64,000 bases of DNA. Origin: Cupriavidus necator. GTDB lineage: Bacteria > Pseudomonadota > Gammaproteobacteria > Burkholderiales > Burkholderiaceae. The notes beneath the pieces were generated by a model, which saw only the letters and a list, made by a program, of their open reading frames with translations, had not been told where the DNA came from and did not search any database. The position numbers and the translations under genes were made by a program. Position 1 is the first letter of the stretch. Each line of letters opens with the position of its first letter. The DNA lies in NCBI RefSeq assembly GCF_013141915.1, contig NZ_SROX01000010.1, forward strand, positions 152,604 to 216,603, given 5' to 3'. This document shows, in pieces, positions 50,376 to 59,361 of the stretch.

Positions 50376-52808
50376 CTATGCCAGTTTAACGAACAGGATC
50401 GAGATCTGCGCACCGATGATCTCGGCACCTTCCGTGCGATTGCGCAGTTCAATGCGCGCGCCGTGTTCGTCAATGATCTTCTTTACCATCGCGAGCCCGA
50501 GACCCGTGCCCTTGGCTTTCGTGGTCACATAAGGCTCGAACGCACGGCTCAGGATGCGCGGTGCAAAACCGGGACCATTGTCCGCAATGGTGAGCTTGAC
50601 GGCCTGCCGGTTCTCGCCGGCAGAATCTTTGTATTCTACAGTCTCGGTGTGCAGAGTGATATGGGGCGCGGCCCTACCGGCCGCGACGTTCTCCGCGGCC
50701 GCGTCCTGTGCGTTCTGCAACAGGTTGTGGATGACCTGGCGCAATTGCGTTGGATCGCCCTTGATCTCGGGCAGCGCGCTGCCCAGCGTCGGATGGATCA
50801 CGAGGTGCTCATGCACCGTCGGATCGTCGATGCCATACAGGTGCAGCACCTCGGCCACCAGGCTGTTGAGCTGCAGCGATTGCAGCACCGCGGGCGGCGT
50901 GCGCGCGTAGTCGCGGAAATCATCGACCATGCGCTTCATCGCGGCCACCTGGTTGACGATGGTGGCGGCGCCGCGCTTGAGCACGTCGGCATCGGTGCCC
51001 TCCAGCTTGGGCGAGAGCTTCATCTGCAGGCGCTCGGCCGACAGCTGGATCGGCGTCAGCGGGTTCTTGATCTCGTGCGCCAGGCGCCGGGCCACCTCGC
51101 CCCACGCCACCGAGCGTTGAGCGGAAATCACATCGGAAATATCGTCGAAGACGATCACATAGCCGGGCTCGTCGCGCTCGCCGCCGGGCAGGCGCGCGCC
51201 GCGCACCAGCAGCGTCAGCGGCTGCTCCTCGCCCTGCGGCAGTTCGATCTGCTTCTGCCAGTGCTCGGCGCCGCCCAGCACCTCGCTGGTGTTCTGGTCC
51301 GAGAAGGCCTGGCGCACGATCTCGCCGAACGACGCCATGCCGGGGATCTGTTCCATCGGCAGGCCCATCACCGCGCCGAACGGCTGGCGGAAGATGCGCT
51401 CGGCGCCAGGATTGGCGGTGATCAGCACGAAGCGGCGGTCGAACACCAGCACGCCCGCGGTGAGGTTCTGCAGCACGCTTTCAAGGTAGGCCTTCGACTG
51501 CTCCAGGGCGGCGCGGTTTTCTTCTACCGCCAGCCGCGCCTCGGCCAGCTGGCGCGTCATCTGGTTAAACTGCTGCGTCAGCATGCCCAGTTCATCGCGG
51601 CTCTTCAGCTCGCGCTTGGGCGACAGATCGCCCTCGGCCACTTCCTTGGTTCCCTGCAGCAGCATCAGCAGCGGCCGCGCCAACTGGCCGCCAAGCAGCA
51701 GTGCCAGCATCACCGCGATGAAGACCGCCAGGAACAGCGTCAGCGTCAGCGTGCCGATATACATCTTGCGCAGGCCGGTGCGGCCCAGCGCCTTTTCCTG
51801 GTACTCCTGGTACGCGCGCTGGACCTCGTCGGCATTGCGCGCCAGCGCCGCCGGCACGGGATGCAGCACCTGCAGGTAGCGTTCTTCGCGCACGCTCTCG
51901 CCGACCAGGCCGAAACCGCTCGAAGGGGAGTCTTCCGGGCTGCGTTCGACCGACAGGCCGGAGCCGGCCCAGCGCGGCGGCCGGGTCAACGCGCGGGGTG
52001 CGCTGGCGGCGCTGATCGTATCTTGTGCCGATCCTGGCGCCGCGCCCAGCGGGATGATCACGCGCAGGCGGTACAGGTGACTGCTGTCGACGCGCTCGGG
52101 AGCCTGGCCGACGTCGCTCGACGGATCGGTGCCGCCCTCCACCGCGGCATAGCCGCCCGCCAGCCGCGCCTGCTCCGCCAGCACGCCGGAAGGCAGGTCC
52201 GGCACCAGCGAGGCATAGTTGCTGGAAGCGGTGGCCAGCACGCGGCCGCTGCCGGTGAAGATGGCGGCTTCCTGCACGCCATACTGCTCGCGCAGCCGGT
52301 TCAGCTGCAGCGAGGTGGCCACGCCTGAGGCGCCGGCCAGCTGCTCGGACATCAGCCGCGCCTTGACCTGCAGGTCGGCCAGCGAGCTGTCGATGGTGGC
52401 GCGTCCCAGGTTCAGACCGGCCTCAAGCGCGGTTTCCACGCGCACGTCGAACCAGGACTCGATGCTGCGCGAGACGAACTGCAGCGACACCAGGTAGATC
52501 AGCACCCCGGGCAGCACGCCGACCACGCCGAAGAATACGGCGAGCTTGGTCATCAGCCGCGTGCCGAACTTGCCGCGGCGATAGCGCAGCCACAGCGTCA
52601 CCGCCAGCGCGCCCACGGTCAGCACCAGCAGCGCGCCGATCACCAGGTTCACTTTGAACAGCAGCGTGAAATAGCGATCGAAAAATTCGGTATTGGCCGA
52701 CGCGCCGGCAAGCAGGCCCACCAGCACCAGCGCCAGGAACACGATGATGCCGGCCACGACGCGGTACAGCAGGCGCCGGAACCGGCTGTCCCACAACGGG
52801 TTGCTCAT
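50376..52808 (-). CDS. ntrY: NtrY-like membrane sensor histidine kinase
   Basis: Large sensor kinase of 810 residues, partner of NtrX. Three or four N-terminal membrane helices (RVVAGIIVFLALVLVGLLAG, VIGALLVLTVGALAVTLWLR, VFFGVVGVLPGVLIYLVSLQ) and a periplasmic sensor region, then a membrane helix, HAMP (QLARPLLMLLQGTKEVAEGD), PAS domain (VLVFDRRFVLITANPGAERI), HisKA box (VARRLAHEIKNPLTPIQLSA, with the His) and ATPase boxes (NLLQNAQDAAAENVAAGR, IADNGPGF, GTGLGLAMVKKIIDEHGA). The ATG overlaps the DUF4390 stop (ATGA). In this family NtrY senses redox or nitrogen state and controls respiration genes. Confidence 0.9.
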   Translation of the reverse strand: MSNPLWDSRFRRLLYRVVAGIIVFLALVLVGLLAGASANTEFFDRYFTLLFKVNLVIGALLVLTVGALAVTLWLRYRRGKFGTRLMTKLAVFFGVVGVLPGVLIYLVSLQFVSRSIESWFDVRVETALEAGLNLGRATIDSSLADLQVKARLMSEQLAGASGVATSLQLNRLREQYGVQEAAIFTGSGRVLATASSNYASLVPDLPSGVLAEQARLAGGYAAVEGGTDPSSDVGQAPERVDSSHLYRLRVIIPLGAAPGSAQDTISAASAPRALTRPPRWAGSGLSVERSPEDSPSSGFGLVGESVREERYLQVLHPVPAALARNADEVQRAYQEYQEKALGRTGLRKMYIGTLTLTLFLAVFIAVMLALLLGGQLARPLLMLLQGTKEVAEGDLSPKRELKSRDELGMLTQQFNQMTRQLAEARLAVEENRAALEQSKAYLESVLQNLTAGVLVFDRRFVLITANPGAERIFRQPFGAVMGLPMEQIPGMASFGEIVRQAFSDQNTSEVLGGAEHWQKQIELPQGEEQPLTLLVRGARLPGGERDEPGYVIVFDDISDVISAQRSVAWGEVARRLAHEIKNPLTPIQLSAERLQMKLSPKLEGTDADVLKRGAATIVNQVAAMKRMVDDFRDYARTPPAVLQSLQLNSLVAEVLHLYGIDDPTVHEHLVIHPTLGSALPEIKGDPTQLRQVIHNLLQNAQDAAAENVAAGRAAPHITLHTETVEYKDSAGENRQAVKLTIADNGPGFAPRILSRAFEPYVTTKAKGTGLGLAMVKKIIDEHGARIELRNRTEGAEIIGAQISILFVKLA

Positions 52809-53707
52809 GGCTGGCTCGAAGCGGGCTGCGCCAGCATCGCCGGCGACAGTGCGTACGACACAGTTTGCAGGTACAGACCGCGCCCTTCCCCCGGGCCCCG
52901 TTCATTGGCCGCGGCAGGCGCCGATGCCGCAGCCGGTGCCGGCATGGGGGGCGAGGCCGGCAACGCAGGCAATGCCGGTGCCGGTGGCGGTGCCGGCGGC
53001 TGGGGCGGTGGTGCCGGCGGTGGTGCGGGCGGAGGCGCCGGCGGCGCGCTCAGATCGGTGGGCACGGTGTAGGTGAAGCGCCGCCAGTCTGACGCCAGGT
53101 TCCAGTCGCGCGTGTTGACGGCATTGATCTGGAACGGCTTGGGCAACTGCGACAGGTCCAGCCGCATGCGCACTTCGGCGCTGTAGGTTTCGCCGGGCTT
53201 GACCGCGTTGCGCTCGAACACACGCCAGCCGCGCACGCGCTGGATAAACTGCAGCGCGCTCTTCAGGCGCGTGAACGGCAGCTGCAGGCCGCCGGTGGAG
53301 ATGCGGTACTGGCGCGTCAGCGGCTGGTACGACAGGCGCACGCTGCGGGTGGTGTTGACCGGCTTGTCATCGAACCAGTACCAGCGCGAGCGCGAGAGCT
53401 GGAAGTCGACCGCGAAATAGAGCGAGATGCCCTTGTGCAGCGCGTCCTCGAGCGCGGGCGGCAGGTCGAAGTCAAAGCTGGCGGCCAGCTCGAAGCCGCC
53501 GTCCTGGTATTCGATGCGGGCTTCGGTGGCCTCGATGACCTGCGCCTGCGCGGCGCGGGGCAGCCACAGCGCGGCGGCCAGCGCCAGTATCAGCGCGAGC
53601 GCCCAGCGCGCCAGCCGGCTGCACGGGTTGGGCACGGAGGCTGGGCCGGTGTCGGCGCAGCGGGCCACTTCAACGCGAAAGCCTGACAGGCGCGGCGTGC
53701 TCGGCAT
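52805..53707 (-). CDS. DUF4390 domain protein
   Basis: Exported protein of 300 residues with a DUF4390 domain. An N-terminal membrane/signal segment (RWALALILALAAALWLP, ending AAQAQ) is followed by the domain: ATEARIEYQDGGFELAASFD, LYFAVDFQLSRSRWYWFDDK and GLQLPFTRLKSALQFIQRVR. A Pro/Ala-rich repeat occupies about 215-275. Always found between rsmB and ntrY in Burkholderiales; the function is unknown, perhaps as an accessory sensor for NtrY. It overlaps ntrY by four bases and follows rsmB by nine. Confidence 0.85.
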   Translation of the reverse strand: MPSTPRLSGFRVEVARCADTGPASVPNPCSRLARWALALILALAAALWLPRAAQAQVIEATEARIEYQDGGFELAASFDFDLPPALEDALHKGISLYFAVDFQLSRSRWYWFDDKPVNTTRSVRLSYQPLTRQYRISTGGLQLPFTRLKSALQFIQRVRGWRVFERNAVKPGETYSAEVRMRLDLSQLPKPFQINAVNTRDWNLASDWRRFTYTVPTDLSAPPAPPPAPPPAPPPQPPAPPPAPALPALPASPPMPAPAAASAPAAANERGPGEGRGLYLQTVSYALSPAMLAQPASSQP

Positions 53708-53716
53708 CGGATCAGA

Positions 53717-55147
53717 TCAGGCGCGTTTCTGGAAGCGGGCGTAGAAGAAGCCATCGTGATCGGATGGCAGGCTGGCGCCACCGGTGCTGTCAAGGGCGGC
53801 CTGGTCACCGTCCGCGCCCTCGGCAAGCGTTGCATGGGTGCCGGGCAGCAGCTGCCCTGGCGCCTGCAATCGTATCGCATCTGCCAGTTGCTCACCAAAC
53901 CAGCGCGCCTGCTCCTCGCCCTCCGTTGGGAAAATAGAACAGGTGACATAGACCAGGATGCCGCCCGGCTTGAGCAGCGGCCACAGCTGCGAGACGATGC
54001 GGCGCTGCTCGGTGATGAGCCGGGCGATATCGGTTTCGCGGCGCAGCCAGCGGATATCGGGATGGCGCCGTACGATGCCCGAGGCCGAGCACGGCACGTC
54101 GGCGAGAATGCGGTCGAAGAGTTGCCCGTCCCACCAGTCGGCGGGACGGCTGGCATCGCCGACCACGATCTTTGCAGACTTGCCCAGGCGCGCCAGGTTT
54201 TCGCCGATGCGGGTGGCGCGCTGCGCATCGCTCTCGACCGCGGTCACGTCGATATCGGCCAGCTCCAGCAGATGTCCGGTCTTGCCGCCGGGCGCCGCGC
54301 AGGCATCGAGCACGCGCATGCCGTCGGCCACCTCCAGCAGCGGCGCGGCCAGTTGCGCACCGGCGTCCTGCACCGAGACTACGCCTTCGGCAAAGCCCGG
54401 CAGCTGCGTTACCGGCACCGCGCGCACCAGGCGCACCGCCTGCGGGCCCACCACGCGCCCGGCCAGCCCGGCGTTGGCCAGGTCGGTCTGGTACTGCGGC
54501 ACGGACACGCGCGCGGTGTTGACGCGTACCGTCATCGGCGGGCGCACGTTGGCACTGGCGGCCAGCGCCGTCCACTGCTCAGGGTAGGCTTCGCGCAGCA
54601 TGCGCAGCCACCACGGCGGCAGGTTCCAGCGCGCCTGCTCGTCGCGATTGACCTCGGCCAGCAGCGCCTTGCGCTCGCGCAGGAAACGCCGCAGCACGGC
54701 GTTGACCAGTCCGCGCGCATGCGCAGTCTTGGGTTCGGAGGCGGCGGCGCTGACGGCCTGGTCGACCACGGTGAAGGTGCTGTAGCCGGGGCGGCCGGCG
54801 TCGGCATCGTGGCGCGCCGGGTCGGCGCTGTCGTGCTTGTCGCGTGGCCCCGGCGTGTGTTCCAGCAGCAATGCCAGCGCCACCGCCAGCAGCGAATCGA
54901 CCTGCGCGCCGGGCGGGCGCGTCACCAGCTTGGTCACCAGCGCGCGCGCGGTGCCGAACTGGCGCATGGTGCGGTAGGCAATGTCCTGCAGCGCGCCGCG
55001 GCTGGCGGCATCGCGCACGCGGTCCAGCCGCAGGTGCGCGGCGGCGTCCTCGATCGCCTGGGGCAAGGCCGTGCCTTCGCTGACGGCGCGCACCGCGGCG
55101 GCGGCGCCAAGCATCTGGAAGGCAAGCGAATCGGGAGGCAGGCGCAT
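53717..55147 (-). CDS. rsmB: 16S rRNA (cytosine-967) C5-methyltransferase RsmB
   Basis: RNA methyltransferase (Sun/Fmu) of 476 residues. An N-terminal NusB-like helical domain leads to a SAM-binding domain: VLDACAAPGGKTGHLLELAD, VESDAQRATRIGENLARLGK; the two catalytic cysteines are in DVPCSASG (about residue 351) and YVTCSIFPTEGEEQ (about 400). Complete and typical. First gene of rsmB-DUF4390-ntrY-ntrX. A terminator lies between it and htpX. Confidence 0.93.
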   Translation of the reverse strand: MRLPPDSLAFQMLGAAAAVRAVSEGTALPQAIEDAAAHLRLDRVRDAASRGALQDIAYRTMRQFGTARALVTKLVTRPPGAQVDSLLAVALALLLEHTPGPRDKHDSADPARHDADAGRPGYSTFTVVDQAVSAAASEPKTAHARGLVNAVLRRFLRERKALLAEVNRDEQARWNLPPWWLRMLREAYPEQWTALAASANVRPPMTVRVNTARVSVPQYQTDLANAGLAGRVVGPQAVRLVRAVPVTQLPGFAEGVVSVQDAGAQLAAPLLEVADGMRVLDACAAPGGKTGHLLELADIDVTAVESDAQRATRIGENLARLGKSAKIVVGDASRPADWWDGQLFDRILADVPCSASGIVRRHPDIRWLRRETDIARLITEQRRIVSQLWPLLKPGGILVYVTCSIFPTEGEEQARWFGEQLADAIRLQAPGQLLPGTHATLAEGADGDQAALDSTGGASLPSDHDGFFYARFQKRA

Positions 55148-55212
55148 ATCGGTCAGGCGGCGGATCAGGCAGCGGTTAAGGCGGTGAATCGGGAGGGCGT
55201 GGGGCGCGGGCC

Positions 55213-55247
55213 AAAAAAAGCCCGCCGGTCCATGCGGAACAGCGGGC
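55213..55247 (-). terminator. terminator of htpX
   Basis: Minus-strand stem GCCCGC...GCGGGC (16-base loop with further GG/CC pairing) followed by seven T. It lies 43 bases beyond the htpX stop and upstream of rsmB. Confidence 0.75.
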
Positions 55248-55289
55248 AGTTTACCTTGTGCCGGGGCCGGGCCCCGGATTTCCGGCGGC

Positions 55290-56150
55290 TCAGGCGGGGT
55301 AGGTGCCGGTCTGCGCCATCTGCATCAGCCGCGCGATGCGTTCCTCGGTGGCCGGATGGGTCGAGAACAGGTTGGCGATGCCGCCGCCGGAGAGCGGGTT
55401 CATGATCATCATCTGCGCCGTGGCCGGGTGTTCCTCGGCGGCCTGGAACGGGATGCCCTGCGCGTAGCGGTGGATCTTGTCCAGCGCGCTGGCCAGCGCC
55501 TGCGGGTCGCCGCTGATCTCGGCGCCGGCGCGGTCGGCTTCGAATTCCCGCGCGCGCGAGATCGCCATCTGGATCAGCGAGGCCGCCAGCGGCGCCAGGA
55601 TCGCCACGGCAATGCTGGCGATCGGGTTGGAGCGGTTGCCGTTCTCGTCGCGCCCGCCGAAGAACATCGCCATATTGGCCAGCGCCGAGATTGCACCCGC
55701 CATGGTGGCGGCTATGGTCGAGGTCAGGATGTCGCGGTGGCGCACGTGCGCCAGCTCATGCGCCATCACGCCGCGCAGCTCGCGCTCGGACAGCACCCGC
55801 AGGATGCCGGTGGTGGCCGCCACGGCCGCGTGTTCCGGGTTGCGGCCGGTGGCAAAGGCGTTGGGCGCGTCTTCATTGATCAGGTAGACGCGCGGCATCG
55901 GCAGGCCGGCGCGCTGCGCCAGTTCCTGCACCATGCCGTAGAACTGTGGCGCGCTGCCGGCATCGACTTCCTGCGCGTTGTACATGCGCAGGACCATCTT
56001 GTCCGAGAACCAGTAGGAGAAGAAGTTCATGCCCAGCGCGATCAGCAGCGCGAACATCATGCCGCTGCGCCCGCCGATCATGCCGCCGATGACGATGAAC
56101 AGCGCCGTGATGGCCGCCATCAGCATGAAGGTCTTGACCCAGTTGAACAT
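55290..56150 (-). CDS. htpX: membrane zinc metalloprotease HtpX
   Basis: Inner-membrane M48 protease of 286 residues that removes misfolded membrane proteins. Two N-terminal helices (FMLMAAITALFIVIGGMIGG, MMFALLIALGMNFFSYWFSD), zinc motif HELAH at 131-135 (MAHELAHVRHRD), third ligand in REFEADRAGAEISGDPQ, and two further helices. Complete. Ends in its own terminator, so it is probably a separate transcript from rsmB. Confidence 0.93.
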   Translation of the reverse strand: MFNWVKTFMLMAAITALFIVIGGMIGGRSGMMFALLIALGMNFFSYWFSDKMVLRMYNAQEVDAGSAPQFYGMVQELAQRAGLPMPRVYLINEDAPNAFATGRNPEHAAVAATTGILRVLSERELRGVMAHELAHVRHRDILTSTIAATMAGAISALANMAMFFGGRDENGNRSNPIASIAVAILAPLAASLIQMAISRAREFEADRAGAEISGDPQALASALDKIHRYAQGIPFQAAEEHPATAQMMIMNPLSGGGIANLFSTHPATEERIARLMQMAQTGTYPA

Positions 56151-56338
56151 TGCGGTGATCTCCGTGTAATCGTGAGCCGCGTCCCGCGTGAAAGCGGACG
56201 CGATGACCGTTAGATAGGGGGCAATCGCCGAAAATTCAACGGCGGTTCAACGGAATGGAACGAGCGGCGCGGCCGGCGGGCCCGGCCGGGCGCTGCCCCC
56301 GGCACTTATGCTGCCATGTGCGGCAAAGGGCTGCCTGG

Positions 56339-57352
56339 TTATTCCTCGGCGGCTCCGTTGCCGGGCACCACGCAGCGCGTGCCAGGCGGCAGTGGCAGGC
56401 CCTGCAGGAACTGCTGCGCCGGCTGTCGACGCCCGCCCGGCTTCTGCAACTCGGTGACCTGCAGCGCGCTGCCTTCGCCGCACGCGATCAGGATGCCGGC
56501 GGCGTCGGCCGCCAGCACCGTGCCGGGCGGATGCGGCAGGCTGCTGGCCGCCGCCAGCGGCAGCGCCTGCCAGCACTTGATCACGGTGTCGCCCACCTGC
56601 ACCGTCGCGCCCGGGAACGGGTTGAAGGCGCGCACCTGGTTGGCCAGCGCGGCGGCCGGGCGGCGCAGGTCCAGCGGCGCTTCGTCCTTGGCAATCTTCT
56701 CGGCGTAGGTAACGCCTTGCGCCGGTTGCGGCGTGGCCGCCAGCGGCCGGCCGGCGTCCAGTTCGCGCAGTGCGGCCACGATCATGCGGGCGCCGAGCGC
56801 GGCCAGGGTGTCGTGCAGCGTGCCGGTGGTGTCGTCCGGCCCGATCGGCACCGCTTCGCGCGTGAGCATGTCGCCGGTGTCCAGGCCCTCGTCCATCTGC
56901 ATCAGCGTGATGCCGGTCTCGGCGTCGCCCGCTTCGATGGCGCGGTGGATCGGCGCCGCGCCACGCCAGCGCGGGAGCAGCGAGCCGTGGATATTCAGGC
57001 AGCCCAGCCGCGGCAGGGTCAGCGCCTCGGCCGGCAGGATCAGGCCGTAGGCGGCCACCACCATGACATCCGGGGCAATGCCGGCCAGCGTGTCGATGGC
57101 CGCGGCGGCCTCTTCCGGATACTTGCCCTGGCGGCGCAGCGAACGCGGCTGCAAGACCGGCGCCAGGCCGTTGGCGACGGCGAATTGCTTCACCGGGCTG
57201 GCCTGTAGCTGCATGCCGCGGCCGGCCGGCCGATCGGGCTGGGTCAGCACGGCGACCACCGGAAATCCGGCGGCGTGGATGGCTTCCAGCGCGACGCGCG
57301 CAAACTCGGGCGTGCCGGCAAAGGCGACACGCAAGGGGCTGGCTTGGGACAT
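56339..57352 (-). CDS. fmt: methionyl-tRNA formyltransferase
   Basis: Formylates initiator Met-tRNA; 337 residues. RVAFAGTPEFARVALEAI is the N-terminal fold; the folate and catalytic site is in NIHGSLLPRWRGAAPIHRAI with the Asn-His pair and Asp in MDEGLDTGDM; the C-terminal tRNA-binding domain is VRAFNPFPGATVQVGDTVIK. Start at 57352 (MSQASPLRVAFAGTPEF); the frame is open 23 codons further without better evidence. It lies 153 bases downstream of def, the standard def-fmt pair. Confidence 0.94.
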   Translation of the reverse strand: MSQASPLRVAFAGTPEFARVALEAIHAAGFPVVAVLTQPDRPAGRGMQLQASPVKQFAVANGLAPVLQPRSLRRQGKYPEEAAAAIDTLAGIAPDVMVVAAYGLILPAEALTLPRLGCLNIHGSLLPRWRGAAPIHRAIEAGDAETGITLMQMDEGLDTGDMLTREAVPIGPDDTTGTLHDTLAALGARMIVAALRELDAGRPLAATPQPAQGVTYAEKIAKDEAPLDLRRPAAALANQVRAFNPFPGATVQVGDTVIKCWQALPLAAASSLPHPPGTVLAADAAGILIACGEGSALQVTELQKPGGRRQPAQQFLQGLPLPPGTRCVVPGNGAAEE

Positions 57353-57505
57353 GGCAGGTTCCGTGGCCTGAAACGGCACCGGCCGCTGTAGCGGCCGGTA
57401 TCTGGGTTCTTCGGAAGTCATAAAGATAACAGACCCCGCGCGGAAGCCGCACGCGGGTAGCCGGATTCCGGCGGGCTGTTACATCTTTATTGCCGCTGAA
57501 GCGGC

Positions 57506-58012
57506 TTACATGCGGGTGCGTTCGCGCTTCTGCAGCTTGCTCTTGATGCGGTTGAGCTTGAGCGGCGACAGGTACTCGACGAAGACCTTGCCGCGCAGGT
57601 GATCGATCTCATGCTGGATGCAGACCGCCAGCAGGTCGTCGGCGTCGAGCTCGAAGCTTTCGCCCTTCTCGTTGAGCGCGCGCACGCGCACGCGGTCGGG
57701 GCGCTCGACCCGGTCATAGACCTCGGGCACCGACAGGCAGCCCTCTTCCCACACCTTGCGGTTGTCGCTGGCCCAGACGATCTCCGGGTTGATGAAGACC
57801 TGGAGCTGGTCGCGCGTTTCCGAGACGTCGATCACCACCACCTGCTCGTGCACGTTGACCTGGGTCGCGGCCAGGCCGATGCCGGGCGCTTCGTACATGG
57901 TTTCCGCCATGTCCTTGACCAGCTGGCGGATGCGGTCGTCCACCGCGGCCACGGGTTTGGCAACGGTGTGCAGGCGGGGATCGGGGTAGGTCAGGATGTC
58001 GAGTTTTGCCAT
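57506..58012 (-). CDS. def: peptide deformylase
   Basis: Removes the N-formyl group from new proteins; 168 residues. The three motifs are complete: GIGLAATQ (44-51), EGCLS (90-94, metal ligand Cys92) and HEIDH (134-138, His134, Glu135, His138). Start ATG at 58012; a longer frame by five codons exists. It is divergent from the LysM gene, 160 bases away. Confidence 0.95.
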   Translation of the reverse strand: MAKLDILTYPDPRLHTVAKPVAAVDDRIRQLVKDMAETMYEAPGIGLAATQVNVHEQVVVIDVSETRDQLQVFINPEIVWASDNRKVWEEGCLSVPEVYDRVERPDRVRVRALNEKGESFELDADDLLAVCIQHEIDHLRGKVFVEYLSPLKLNRIKSKLQKRERTRM

Positions 58013-58172
58013 GATGCTGGGGCGCAACGCCGGCCGCTGCCGGCAACCCGGCCGCGTTGCGGCGGCGGATGTTTACATGCAGAATCGGGGCGCAAGTACA
58101 AAAATTCAAGGCGCGCCGCAACAGGCACGCTCTACCGGGTCAATCCGGCCGAACCACCGGCCGGCCAGGAAA

Positions 58173-59354
58173 ATGCGCGATCTTACCAAAGAACACCAGG
58201 CGGCGTCGGGCCGCAGGCTGCACGCGTTCATCCCCAGATTTGCTTATCCGTTATTGAGTGCCGCGGCCTTCACCGCCGCGGCCGCGCTGCCAGCCACAGC
58301 GTCGGACCTGACGGTAACGCCGGCCCAGCAGGCCGAAGCCCAGCGCACCGCCCGACAGGGCATTCCCGTGGCCGACCTTGCCGCCAACGCGCCATCGCAA
58401 TATACGGTGCGCGCCGGCGACACGCTGTGGGGCGTCTCCGGCCGCTTCCTGCGCCAGCCGTGGCGCTGGCCCGAGCTATGGGGCATGAACCGGCAGCAGA
58501 TCCGCAATCCGCACCTGATCTACCCGGGCCAGATCCTGTACCTGATCCAGCGCGACGGGCGGGCCTGGCTGTCGACCGCGCCCGGCGGCAGCGACGTCGT
58601 GCGCCTGTCGCCGCAGATGCGCAGCGGCACCACCGACACGGCCGCCATCCTGAGCATCCCTGCGGCCGATATCGAGCCCTTCCTGATACGGCCGCTGGTC
58701 GTCGATCAGGACACGCTGGACACCTCCGCGCGCATCGTGGCGGTGTCGGAATCGCGCGTCATCCTCGGCCGTGACGACACCGGCTATGCCCGCGGCATTC
58801 CCGCGGACGCGCCGCAGGGCAGCGACTGGCAGGCCTACCGCCCGCTCACCCCGGTGCGCGATCCCGTGACGCAGGCCGTGCTCGGCTACGAGTCCGAATA
58901 TGAAGGCAATGTGCGCCTGGCGCGCGGCGCGCAGGGCCCGGACGCCGTCTCGACCATGCAGGTCACGCAGGCCAGGCAGGAAATGGGCGTTGGCACGCTG
59001 CTGATGCCGCAGCCCGCGCGGGAAGCCTTGCGCTACGTGCCGCACGCGCCCGATGCGCAGCTCGACGGCCGCGTCGCCAAGGTCTATGGCGGGGTGGAGT
59101 TCGGTGGTGCGAGGCAGGTGGTGGTGCTCAACCTGGGCAGCCAGGCCGGGGTGGAACCAGGCCACGTGCTGGCCCTGTCGCGCACTGGCGAAACCGTGGC
59201 CGACAAGACCGACAGCAACCGCGCCATCCGGCTGCCGGACGAGCGCTACGGCCTGGCCTTTGTCTTCCGCGTGTTCCCCGGCGTGTCGTATGCGCTGGTC
59301 ACCGACGCTTCCAACGTAATCGCGGTCGGCGACCGGGCCACCTCGCCGCGCTGA
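58173..59354 (+). CDS. secreted LysM-domain protein
   Basis: Exported peptidoglycan-binding protein of 393 residues. After a signal segment (YPLLSAAAFTAAAALPATAS) is one LysM domain, SQYTVRAGDTLWGVSGRFLR with NPHLIYPGQILYLI; the C-terminal 250 residues are a beta-rich domain (VVLNLGSQAGVEPGHVLALS) of unknown function. ATG at 58173 has AGGA upstream. The gene is always next to dprA in this group; it is divergent from def. Confidence 0.87.
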   Translation: MRDLTKEHQAASGRRLHAFIPRFAYPLLSAAAFTAAAALPATASDLTVTPAQQAEAQRTARQGIPVADLAANAPSQYTVRAGDTLWGVSGRFLRQPWRWPELWGMNRQQIRNPHLIYPGQILYLIQRDGRAWLSTAPGGSDVVRLSPQMRSGTTDTAAILSIPAADIEPFLIRPLVVDQDTLDTSARIVAVSESRVILGRDDTGYARGIPADAPQGSDWQAYRPLTPVRDPVTQAVLGYESEYEGNVRLARGAQGPDAVSTMQVTQARQEMGVGTLLMPQPAREALRYVPHAPDAQLDGRVAKVYGGVEFGGARQVVVLNLGSQAGVEPGHVLALSRTGETVADKTDSNRAIRLPDERYGLAFVFRVFPGVSYALVTDASNVIAVGDRATSPR

Positions 59355-59361
59355 ACCGGCC

